Below are positions 1-7,229 of a stretch of DNA of 13,008 bases, piece after piece. The stretch is from an uncultured Prevotella sp. (GTDB lineage Bacteria; Bacteroidota; Bacteroidia; Bacteroidales; Bacteroidaceae). Within the stretch, counting starts at the first letter, position 1; every line of letters begins with the position of its first letter. The translations under genes and the position numbers were made by a program. Location of the stretch: contig CAAGGA010000066.1 in NCBI GenBank assembly GCA_900769275.1, positions 1 through 13,008 on the forward strand. Direction: 5' to 3'. Under the pieces are notes generated by a model. It did no database searches and was not told where the DNA came from. It saw nothing but the letters and a program-made list of their open reading frames with translations.

Positions 1-124
1 CTCCCTCTTCAACTTACAATTTGTCCTCGAAAATAAATCCAAAATATGACAAAGCGAATTAATAGAACCCACCTTTATGTTTCTATTGATAGTGTAATAT
101 GATAATCTGTTTTGTATGGCTGTT

Positions 125-829
125 TTACTCGTTATTCTTTAGTTCATTATAAATGGAGATTGTATAGGAATTGTCAACCTTAGGTTTTATTGATAGTATA
201 TGGCTTCGTAAACTATCAGCAGTAAGGTCGTTTCCACATTCTCGATGGATTAAATATAGTTCATATAAGGGCATAATTCTAGAGGGACACATATTATGTG
301 CTTTATTATATTCAATTATGGCATCTTCTGTTTTTTTTAAGTTATGCAGTATTTCTCCTCTAAGCAAACATAATTCGTAATCTGAAAGGTAAATCAATGC
401 TGCAGTTGCAAGATAATATATTTTTCTCGAAATCTTATTCTTTACTAATATTATGGCTAACGAGAATGCTATTGCCTGAAAGGATACTAGTCCTGCGAGA
501 TTATCAAATGTGCCTTGGCTAAACTCTGTATATGGATAGAGAATACCTATCGTTTGCGAGATCACTAATATTGACTCTATGTAACTTGAGAAAAAAACAC
601 AAACAGCAAATGATATAAAAATAGATTCTGCTGTAATACTTTTGTTTCCAAATATTTTCAAGAATCCAATTACAGACAAGAGTATAGATAGTGAAATTAT
701 TGAAAGATACCATTTGGGTTCAATAAGTTCATCTGGAAAACAGGATAGGACAGGAAAAATTGATGATAGTATTGTAAGTAGAATCAATAGAAAGATTAAA
801 ACCTGTGTTTTTGTGTAGTGTACTTTCAT
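125..829 (-). CDS. Short O-antigen-ligase-like membrane protein with C-terminal TPRs
   Basis: The protein has 234 residues starting at the ATG at 829, two bases after the TAA of the upstream gene, so translation is probably coupled. A longer reading from 895 would overlap that gene and is less likely. Hydrophobic segments lie near residues 8-28, 39-59, 68-91, 112-130 and 135-148. Residues 106-113 (GTFDNLAG) resemble the FDNPAG motif of Bacteroidetes WaaL/Wzy_C-type ligases. Residues 150-215 look like one or two TPR units, including NKAHNMCPSRIMPLYELY, as at the C-terminus of full-length family members. Those proteins usually run to about 500-600 residues, so the central catalytic loop and several helices appear to be missing while the frame stays open. 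From family knowledge, full-length relatives transfer or polymerise glycans at the inner membrane. This short form is probably inactive or repurposed. Family assignment rests on remembered motifs. Confidence 0.6.
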   Translation of the reverse strand: MKVHYTKTQVLIFLLILLTILSSIFPVLSCFPDELIEPKWYLSIISLSILLSVIGFLKIFGNKSITAESIFISFAVCVFFSSYIESILVISQTIGILYPYTEFSQGTFDNLAGLVSFQAIAFSLAIILVKNKISRKIYYLATAALIYLSDYELCLLRGEILHNLKKTEDAIIEYNKAHNMCPSRIMPLYELYLIHRECGNDLTADSLRSHILSIKPKVDNSYTISIYNELKNNE

Positions 830-831
830 TT

Positions 832-3591
832 TTATTCGGTAAAGAAAATATTTCCGTTGTTGCTTATTCCTGTAGCTGTAATATTGACTCTGCATTCTTC
901 ACTCTTTCCGTAGAAATGGTCAGAGAAATTCCCCTCTGTATTGAGTATTGCGTTTGGATTCCAATAGAGAGTTCTGCGATAGTCTATAGGTTCTTTTGGT
1001 GTAGTTTCTGAATAGTCTGGATTATAAAATTCTTCAGGGTAAGCCACTCCATCAAGAATGTAGCGGCGATCACGGCATGTTGGTCTTTTGCTTTCATCTG
1101 GTAAATATATGAATTCCATGTGTACATCAGGCGAGTATTTATTTTCTTCTTTACCAGTGCCATTTCGTAAATCATAATCAGTATAAATCTTTATATCTTT
1201 CACCCTTCTGAAGTCCATGAGTTTACCATATTCATATTGTGATACACTTCTGCCATAATCACGTTTAGGATTTTGATAATTTAGAAAGCAATAATGTCCC
1301 TCACCTTCAGTTCTTACTCGAATCTCTTCTGTACTATCCATATTTCCAAATAGACATCTCGCAATCTCTGAGGGAATGTATCCTCCTAATCCTGGTCCGG
1401 AATATGATATACCACGGTCAGCGCATTCATTATAAAGGTCATACATGTCCCATACCATGGCAGGTTTTTCTTTCTCGAATGCGTGCAGGCTTTTTCTTCG
1501 ATGTCCTTTTATGACAACATTGGGGAGGTCTTGATTTCCTTTTAGATAATTGTTTATGGAGTCATAATTCTCAGATATACTGAAAATATTTGAGTCTGAA
1601 TAGTTTGTCTGATACCATGAATATGGTTTTGTAAAAATTGGGAAAAACATATCGCGATGAACGTAATAGTCAGGACTTGCATGTAAGATGCCTTTTTCTG
1701 AGTCTGCATGGCTTGATATACATTTCGAAATGGAATCCTTTCGATTGTATGCAGTTACAAAGAGTATGGCCTTCCCATAGAATGGTGGAATCTGAAATGC
1801 GAATCTGCCATACTCATCGACAGTGGTTGTTCCTCCTGCAATATCTTTGTCTTTGATAATTTCTGCTTCTACTATTATTTTTTCTTTTTCCCTTTTTTTA
1901 TGTGGGTCGGACAGCGTGTTCTCTGCTATTGCATTTGAGAAAATATCAGTAATCACATAATTTTCATGGAACCTTGTGACATCTAATGGTGTATAAACAG
2001 GAAAGCCTTTATGTTCAGAAAGGTTTCCTTTGGAGTGCGGCTCGTGATATGTAGATCCAAAAGCTCCTGCTACCGAAAATCCTGTGTGTATGACTCTGTT
2101 TGAGTCTACAAATTCGCTGACTCGTCCTTCAAAGGTGAGAGTTTTCTCAGGTTTGTATCTGAAATATTCAGGCTGCTTATATTTTCTCCATCCTTGTATC
2201 ATCATAAGCAAATCAAGATTTAAGGTGTGGACGCTGTCATCGCTCTCAAAATAATACTGAGGATTGGCTACGAAGCCTTTTAGGTCTCCACAGAGAAGTA
2301 AATCAGTTAGGATATTTCTTGTGTCATAGGTAGAGTCGTCAGTCTTTGTATCCCTGACAGATATGCATATTGTCCTCAGGTTTCGGTCTATGTTTCGTGC
2401 TTGTATGGAGACTCTCTCGTATGGCATTATTGAAGTGTTTGACTCTATTTCTATTCCGTTTTTATTGTATAGTGCGATGTTTAGATTACAGCCTACATCA
2501 TGGTTGTTTATGAAAAACTGTCTTGAGCATAATATTCTGGCTTTGGAATCAAATATTAGTATCTCGTTGACTCCTGTAGGTAGTTTCAGATTCTTGAGAG
2601 AAATGTGAAATTCCGATTTGTCTATGATGCGTTGAAATAATTCCAGTTTTCCTCTACATAGGATGGCGTATGCAGCGGGTCGTATATTTTTGTAAGTAAT
2701 ATTCGCTTCTTTTCTTAGTGCATCAAATCTTATCGATGCTCCATTTTTAATTGGTTCAGGTAGTTTAAATCTGTATTCTTTTCCTTTGTATGTCAGTCTT
2801 AATTCCTCGTTATTTAGAATTGGAGGAAGTATAGTGCAGGAACGTCCCAACTCGTTAGTTCTGATTGTTTTGTTACCTAATACGCATTCGGTCTGAAGTC
2901 CCTTTCCGTGTTGGTCTGTGATTTCAAATGCAATACGGTTACTTATTCCATCAATGATGTTTCCTCCTTCTGGGAAAAATGATACCTTAACGTTGTCTTT
3001 ATCTTTCTTTATCCTCCTTTTTGGACGGGAGATGATATGTTTTGTCTGATAATCGCCTTTTGTGTGTGGTTTTTCATATATTGGAAAAACTCTTGAGTAA
3101 AGTCCTTCAAAAATGCGAAAATAGTCTTTTGCAAGTTGTCTGTTGTAAAACCATTCACGGTCATAGGTTGAGTATCTCTTATGCACTACATTGTAATTTA
3201 GGTTCCATTTTGTATATGCACGGAGTTCGTAGTAACCAGAGTAAAGGCTATCGAAAAGTATAAACATTCCGTTGCTCTCTCCGAATTTGTCTATCACCAC
3301 ATGCTGACGCTCTACAAGGTATCCGTCAGGAGTAATAAGTTCAATATATAGAAGTCTGCTGATATTTGTGGGCATAAGGTTATCTGCACATAGCGTATAA
3401 ACTTTATACCATAAGGTATCTCCCTTATAGTAGCAGGTATTATCAAGTTGTATGTATATCTTTTCTTGTACTTGTTTTTGTGAATACAATGCACTTTCCA
3501 GTGAGTCAATAGTATCGGCATACGAAAAGCTCGTACAGACTAATAGTAATATGGAAATAAGGCTTTTATGGAAATAATTTATACAAACCAT
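832..3591 (-). CDS. Large secreted MG2-like (macroglobulin-type) surface protein
   Basis: This is a 919-residue protein with a signal peptide (hydrophobic residues 10-24, likely cut after SYA at about 25). Residues 43-130 hold the pattern seen in Bacteroidetes MG2-domain proteins: EKIYIQLDN, YYKGDTLWYKVY, then SGYYELRAYTKWN. The middle appears to be repeated beta-sandwich domains. Residues 691-700 (NVVIKGHRRK) resemble the start of a TonB-receptor plug-type segment. The C-terminus (872-880, RRTLYWNPN, followed by a beta-rich tail) is typical of the family's last domain. The protein is predicted to be exported to the periplasm or cell surface; no enzymatic motif is visible and its exact role is unknown. 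The start at 3591 lies 17 bases after the stop of the upstream broken gene, behind an A-rich leader, and the next gene begins two bases after its stop. It is very probably the middle gene of a three-gene transcript. Confidence 0.75.
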   Translation of the reverse strand: MVCINYFHKSLISILLLVCTSFSYADTIDSLESALYSQKQVQEKIYIQLDNTCYYKGDTLWYKVYTLCADNLMPTNISRLLYIELITPDGYLVERQHVVIDKFGESNGMFILFDSLYSGYYELRAYTKWNLNYNVVHKRYSTYDREWFYNRQLAKDYFRIFEGLYSRVFPIYEKPHTKGDYQTKHIISRPKRRIKKDKDNVKVSFFPEGGNIIDGISNRIAFEITDQHGKGLQTECVLGNKTIRTNELGRSCTILPPILNNEELRLTYKGKEYRFKLPEPIKNGASIRFDALRKEANITYKNIRPAAYAILCRGKLELFQRIIDKSEFHISLKNLKLPTGVNEILIFDSKARILCSRQFFINNHDVGCNLNIALYNKNGIEIESNTSIMPYERVSIQARNIDRNLRTICISVRDTKTDDSTYDTRNILTDLLLCGDLKGFVANPQYYFESDDSVHTLNLDLLMMIQGWRKYKQPEYFRYKPEKTLTFEGRVSEFVDSNRVIHTGFSVAGAFGSTYHEPHSKGNLSEHKGFPVYTPLDVTRFHENYVITDIFSNAIAENTLSDPHKKREKEKIIVEAEIIKDKDIAGGTTTVDEYGRFAFQIPPFYGKAILFVTAYNRKDSISKCISSHADSEKGILHASPDYYVHRDMFFPIFTKPYSWYQTNYSDSNIFSISENYDSINNYLKGNQDLPNVVIKGHRRKSLHAFEKEKPAMVWDMYDLYNECADRGISYSGPGLGGYIPSEIARCLFGNMDSTEEIRVRTEGEGHYCFLNYQNPKRDYGRSVSQYEYGKLMDFRRVKDIKIYTDYDLRNGTGKEENKYSPDVHMEFIYLPDESKRPTCRDRRYILDGVAYPEEFYNPDYSETTPKEPIDYRRTLYWNPNAILNTEGNFSDHFYGKSEECRVNITATGISNNGNIFFTE

Positions 3592-3608
3592 ATTGCTTTT
3601 TTGTTTGT

Positions 3609-4214
3609 TTATTTTCTAAATACCCATGTTATATGACCTCCGTTGCGACTGCAATCACCTGATACTGATAATTTGAATAAGATTTCTATATAGCCATCAA
3701 AATAGTTTGAATTACTATAACAGAAATTTTCGCTATTATTATATTCTATGTGCGCTGTTTCAAGTTTTTCCTTATTATCATAGTATTCTTTTCCATCTTC
3801 ATCATCGTAATAATTAAGGTTGTCATTTTTCTTTCTACAATGAATGAAGTATCTTTCTACACCATAGTTGATGTCTGCTGTAAAAGACATGCTGCCATCT
3901 GATCCTGTAGGAATGGTACTGTGGTTTACAACTGAGAGTCTGCTTTCTTCAAAACCAGTGGCATTATGGGTTATTGATGGTGGTAATAATATAGCTTCTG
4001 CATACCCTGTTTCCGAGTTAATTCCACATCTTAATTAATTGTTATTTAACAGAAATATAGCAGCTTTTGTCTTTTCATACTCAGTTTTTGTTTGAAAATA
4101 AGTTACAACTTTGTTATATAAAGTGTCAAAATATTGTTGTGCATATGTTGATAGGGGAAACACTATAATAAATAGAAAAAGCGATGCCCTATTTATTTTA
4201 CGTAACAAATTCAT
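3609..4214 (-). pseudogene. Small secreted protein interrupted by one in-frame stop
   Basis: Reading the minus strand from the ATG at 4214 gives a clear signal peptide (MNLLRKINRASLFLFIIVFP, then LSTYA, likely cut before QQ). It continues through QQYFDTLYNKVVTYFQTK to LLNNN, then meets TAA at 4037-4035 (codon 60). The same frame stays open after that stop (LRCGINSETGYAEAILLPP) without a usable start until M at 3890, and ends at the TAA at 3611-3609. The joined reading is 201 codons long. The downstream part contains an acidic Tyr-rich stretch (NYYDDEDGKEYYDN) and ends GGHITWVFRK. I do not recognise a named family. The upstream part looks like a normal exported N-terminus and the downstream part lacks one, so a single nonsense change in one gene is the simplest reading. 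It precedes the MG2-like gene by 17 bases. Confidence 0.65.
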
Positions 4215-4241
4215 ATGTTTATTCTTGCTGTTAATATATAT

Positions 4242-4273
4242 AAGGTGGAGGAACTTTCCCCCACCTTTTTTTT
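4242..4273. terminator. Hairpin with T-tract
   Basis: AAGGTGG (4242-4248) pairs with CCACCTT (4261-4267), with further pairing inside (GGA/TCC). Eight T residues (4266-4273) follow on the plus strand. The T-tract favours termination of plus-strand transcription, yet the nearest genes on both sides are on the minus strand. Read on the minus strand the hairpin is followed only by TTATATATATT. It may work poorly in that direction, or serve as a 3' end or attenuator between the aminotransferase operon and the AT-rich gene block. Confidence 0.5.
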
Positions 4274-4320
4274 GTTATTAATACGACTTCCGCAGGGTTA
4301 ATGACTTGTTCAGTTTTTTT

Positions 4321-4429
4321 TTGCGGTTGTACGGTTATACGGTTGTACGGTTATACGGAAGTCACAAACAGCCTTGACAAATATCCTTAAAACCTTAAAA
4401 CCTTAAAACCGCAAAACCGCCTAACCGCC
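4321..4429 (+). repeat. Octamer-armed intergenic element, copy 1
   Basis: The left arm has four 8-nt units, GCGGTTGT then ACGGTTAT, ACGGTTGT, ACGGTTAT, plus ACGG (4323-4358). A 26-nt core follows (4359-4384). The right arm has CCTTAAAA three times, CCGCAAAA, CCGCCTAA and CCGCC (4385-4429). The arms are inverted relative to each other (GGTT against AACC) and can form an imperfect long hairpin. A T-run preceded by CAG flanks the left end. The right end is 12 bases from the aminotransferase stop codon. The core matches copy 3 at 24 of 26 positions. Confidence 0.85.
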
Positions 4430-4441
4430 ATTAATAAATCC

Positions 4442-5755
4442 TTATTCGTGCTGAGCCCTGAACGCTTCGATGCGAGAGCGGAACAGTTCTTCCTGTTCTT
4501 TACGGAAGAAAGAGGTGCAGATGCGCACGCCTTGTTCCTCTGAACCCATGGTGTCGAGCGGATAGACTGCTATGCCATAGTACATCAGTTCACGGGTCAG
4601 TTGCAGGTCGGTCATTCCCGGGTACTGCACGGTAAAGTAAAAGCCGTCAGCCAATGGTGCTCCCATATCGTTGTCATAGACGAGGTAGAAGCCGTTGGCG
4701 AGCAACACTTCTTTCATGAATTTCGCACGGCGACCGTATTCCTTTACGTCATCGAGGAAGTTGTAGCGTCCCTCGCAGGCTGCTTCCATGAGCGCTGCCA
4801 TGGCGTGCTGCACGCTGTGCGTTGTGCCGCTTGAGAGTGTGTACATGAGTCTGTTGCAGAGGAAATTACCAAACTCTCCCACGCCGAAGTTCTCTTCTAA
4901 CGGTGCATAGACCCTATGGTAGAGGCTGTTGCTGATGCAGGTCACTCCGATACGCTGTCCTGCGTATGAGAATGCTTTCGAGCCTGACACCCACAGCACG
5001 TAGTTCTCCGTGTATCTTGCCACGGTAGCCTGATATGGTGCCTGATAAGGGTGGGAGAGGTCACGGCGGAAGTCCATGGCAAAGTAAGCAAGGTCTTCCA
5101 GTACGAGGACATCATATTTGTCCGCCAGTCTGCCAATGCCTTGCAGTTCCTCTTCCGTGAAGCAGACCCATGACGGGTTGTTAGGATTGGAATATACGAT
5201 GCTGTTGATGTTGCCGGCAGACATTATTTCGTCGAGCTTGGCGATAAGTGCCTCACCGCGGTAGTTGTGTATGTCGAGTCCTACGTGCTTGAGTCCTATG
5301 ACGTCGCATTGTGTAGTCTGTACGGGGAATCCCGGCTGTATCAGCAGGACGGTGTCTTTTGCCGTTCCCTTGCAGGCATGGTGTATAGCGAGGAAAGTGG
5401 CGAATGTGCCCTGCATGCTTCCTGTTGTAGGAATGCAGCAGAGCGGGTCGATGTCTATGCCGATGAAAGCCTTGCAGAACTCTGATGCCGCTTTCTTAAT
5501 GCGGGGTATGCCGCCGTTGGGGGGATATATGGTGGCGCACCCGTTTTCGAGGGCTTCCCGTTCTGCCTGCAGTGCTATCTCTGACGGCTGTAGTCCGGGT
5601 ACTCCCATTTCGAGGTGTATGACCGTTTCGCCAGTCTTTTCTTCCAACAGGCGTGAGAGTGCCTGTATGTCGCGTATCGTCGCTTGTGAAAAGTCACCGA
5701 GTGCCATGCTTTCCATGGCATCGGTGACTGTTTTGTAATCTAATGGTGTGTTCAT
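4442..5755 (-). CDS. PLP-dependent class I/II aminotransferase, probably aromatic
   Basis: This 437-residue fold-type I aminotransferase has the expected landmarks. These are YSNPNNPS at 188-195 (Asn contacting PLP), EDLAYF at 220-225 (Asp for the pyridine nitrogen, then Tyr), SGSKAFSYAGQRIG at 257-270 with the Schiff-base lysine at 260, and GVRICTS at 409-415 with the substrate-carboxylate arginine at 411. It moves an amino group between an amino acid and a 2-oxoacid in the cytoplasm. Substrate choice cannot be read from sequence. However, it is the last gene of a unit with iorA, iorB and paaK, which points to Phe, Tyr or Trp and their aryl-pyruvates. Its ATG shares one base with the paaK stop (TAATG), indicating translational coupling. 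Repeat copy 1 starts 12 bases after its stop. The family assignment is firm; the aromatic specificity is inferred from context. Confidence 0.9.
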   Translation of the reverse strand: MNTPLDYKTVTDAMESMALGDFSQATIRDIQALSRLLEEKTGETVIHLEMGVPGLQPSEIALQAEREALENGCATIYPPNGGIPRIKKAASEFCKAFIGIDIDPLCCIPTTGSMQGTFATFLAIHHACKGTAKDTVLLIQPGFPVQTTQCDVIGLKHVGLDIHNYRGEALIAKLDEIMSAGNINSIVYSNPNNPSWVCFTEEELQGIGRLADKYDVLVLEDLAYFAMDFRRDLSHPYQAPYQATVARYTENYVLWVSGSKAFSYAGQRIGVTCISNSLYHRVYAPLEENFGVGEFGNFLCNRLMYTLSSGTTHSVQHAMAALMEAACEGRYNFLDDVKEYGRRAKFMKEVLLANGFYLVYDNDMGAPLADGFYFTVQYPGMTDLQLTRELMYYGIAVYPLDTMGSEEQGVRICTSFFRKEQEELFRSRIEAFRAQHE

Positions 5756-7059
5756 TATTTGAATTTACGTTTGTCGTTGACGTGCTTTGCCTTGCCCATA
5801 GAGCGTTCGATGCCGTATGGTGGGAGGATGTGGATGTTTGGCTTGATGCCCACCATGGAGACGATGCGGTCGTAGAGGGGCTTGATGAACTTCATCTGGT
5901 CCTGCGGGTCTGCACTGAAGAAGTCGGGCTTCAGTTCTACGTCAAGGTCGAAGGTGTCCTCGTTTTTCACGCGATCTACGGTGATGAAGTAATATGGCTG
6001 GAAGGCAGGGAACTCTGTCAGGCAGGTCTCTATCTGGCTTGGGAATACGTTGACGCCACGGATAATCATCATGTCATCGGAACGTCCGAGGATGCGGTCC
6101 ATGCGTACTGCCGTACGTCCGCATTTGCATTTCTCGTAGTTGAGGCGGGTAAGGTCACGTGTGCGGTAGCGCAGTATAGGCATTGCTTCCTTGCAGAGGG
6201 AGGTGAAGACAAGTTCTCCGAACTCTCCCGGTGCTACAGGTTCGAGGGTATCGGGGTTGATGATTTCCGGATAGAACATATCTTCCCAGAGGTGTGTGCC
6301 GTCCTGATACTCGCATTCTCCGCCCACGCCGGGACCGGACATCTCCGTCAGTCCGTATATGTCGTATGCCTTGATGTGCAGTTTCTGCTCCAGTTCCTTA
6401 CGCATTCCGTCTGTCCAAGGCTCTGCTCCGAAGAAGCCGGCACGCAGTTTCATCTTGTTGACGGATACTATCTTGCTGGCGTGTATGGCTTCTGCTATGT
6501 GCATGGCGTAGCTTGGAGTGCAGGCGAGGGCGTTGGTGCCGAAGTCCTGCATGAGCATTATCTGCTTCTCTGTGTTGCCGGCAGAGGTAGGAAGCTGGAT
6601 GGCTCCACGCACGGCAGCGCCGTCATGCGCTCCGAGACCACCGGTGAAGAGTCCGTAGCCGTATGACACCTGCACCGTGTCGCCGGGACCTATGTCGGCT
6701 ACTGCCATACAGCGTGCCACGCCTTCCGCCCAGCATTTCAGGTCGTTCTCCGTGTAGGTATCTACCACGGGCTTGCCTGTCGTACCGGAGGATGCGTGAA
6801 TGCGGCGCACCTGGTCGTGTGGCACGGCCTCAAGTCCGAATGGGTATTCGTCGCGCAGGTCGTGCTTTGTGGTGAACGGGAGCTTGCTTATGTCGTCTAT
6901 GGACTTGATGTCCTCCGGCTTCACGCCGAGTTCGTCCATCTTGTGCTTGTAGAACGGCACGTTCTCATAGCATCTCTTTACTGTCTCAATCAGTCTCTTT
7001 GACTGTAGTTTGCGCATGGACTCGCGGTCCATACACTCCATTTTCGGGTTGTGAATCAT
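5755..7059 (-). CDS. paaK: Phenylacetate-CoA ligase-type aryl-acetate:CoA ligase
   Basis: This 434-residue AMP-forming ligase matches PaaK in length and motifs. The ATP-binding loop HASSGTTGKP is at 88-97, YGLTE at 235-239, RYRTRD at 297-302, the hinge region GRSDDMMIIRGVNVFPSQIE at 325-344, and a C-terminal lysine region SMGKAK at 420-425. The known reaction is arylacetate + ATP + CoA to arylacetyl-CoA + AMP + PPi, in the cytoplasm. No aerobic paa ring-cleavage genes are nearby; iorAB lies upstream and an aminotransferase directly downstream. The ligase therefore probably feeds or drains the aryl-acetyl-CoA pool of IorAB, not an aerobic phenylacetate pathway. The start at 7059 follows a perfect 16-nt tandem duplication in an A/C-rich leader. 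No TAnnTTTG promoter is visible between iorB and this gene, so it is likely co-transcribed with iorAB. Phenylacetate versus indoleacetate preference cannot be told. Confidence 0.92.
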   Translation of the reverse strand: MIHNPKMECMDRESMRKLQSKRLIETVKRCYENVPFYKHKMDELGVKPEDIKSIDDISKLPFTTKHDLRDEYPFGLEAVPHDQVRRIHASSGTTGKPVVDTYTENDLKCWAEGVARCMAVADIGPGDTVQVSYGYGLFTGGLGAHDGAAVRGAIQLPTSAGNTEKQIMLMQDFGTNALACTPSYAMHIAEAIHASKIVSVNKMKLRAGFFGAEPWTDGMRKELEQKLHIKAYDIYGLTEMSGPGVGGECEYQDGTHLWEDMFYPEIINPDTLEPVAPGEFGELVFTSLCKEAMPILRYRTRDLTRLNYEKCKCGRTAVRMDRILGRSDDMMIIRGVNVFPSQIETCLTEFPAFQPYYFITVDRVKNEDTFDLDVELKPDFFSADPQDQMKFIKPLYDRIVSMVGIKPNIHILPPYGIERSMGKAKHVNDKRKFK

Positions 7060-7060
7060 G

Positions 7061-7092
7061 TTTGTTGTTTGGTTGTTTTGTTGTTTGGTTGT
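7061..7092 (-). repeat. Perfect 16-nt tandem duplication in the paaK leader
   Basis: TTTGTTGTTTGGTTGT occurs twice back to back on the plus strand (7061-7076 and 7077-7092). On the paaK mRNA this is two units of ACAACCAAACAACAAA ending one base before the AUG. It is G-free and unstructured, and may act as a translation-promoting leader in place of a Shine-Dalgarno site. The iorA leader has a similar A/C-rich stretch. Confidence 0.85.
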
Positions 7093-7100
7093 TAGTTTTT

Positions 7101-7221
7101 ACGGTTTTACGGTTTTACGCTTATACGGTTATGGGGTTTTACGGAAATTTGCAAGGGCTTATTGTAACCTCCGCAAAACCGTATAACCTTAAAACCTTAA
7201 AACCGCATAACCGTAAAACCG
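7101..7221 (-). repeat. Octamer-armed intergenic element, copy 2 (core inverted)
   Basis: The left arm is ACGGTTTT twice, ACGCTTAT, ACGGTTAT, GGGGTTTT and ACGG (7101-7144). The 26-nt core spans 7145-7170. The right arm is CCGCAAAA, CCGTATAA, CCTTAAAA twice, CCGCATAA, CCGTAAAA and CCG (7171-7221). The core matches the copy 3 core only as its reverse complement (20 of 26), so it sits in the opposite orientation to copies 1 and 3. The element fills the gap between iorB and paaK. Its right end continues into an A-run that leads to the iorB stop at 7232-7230. Confidence 0.85.
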
Positions 7222-7229
7222 AAAAAAAA

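Noticed and set aside
1..124. Possible gene end or promoter at the left edge
   Set aside because: AT-rich sequence without an open frame, a hairpin with a T-tract or a clear TAnnTTTG element.
830..895. Upstream start for the ligase-like gene (256 residues)
   Set aside because: It would overlap the end of the MG2-like gene and add a non-hydrophobic Gln/Tyr/Arg-rich extension. The ATG at 829, two bases after the stop, is the better choice.
5743..6666. Long open frame (307 codons) on the plus strand opposite paaK
   Set aside because: It is fully antisense to a gene with clear PaaK motifs, shows no family-like features, and arises from codon bias of the true frame.
7101..7221. Possible CRISPR array or simple microsatellite
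   Set aside because: Units are 8 nt without spacers and no cas genes are near. The fixed 26-nt core and opposing arms are not expected of a simple microsatellite.
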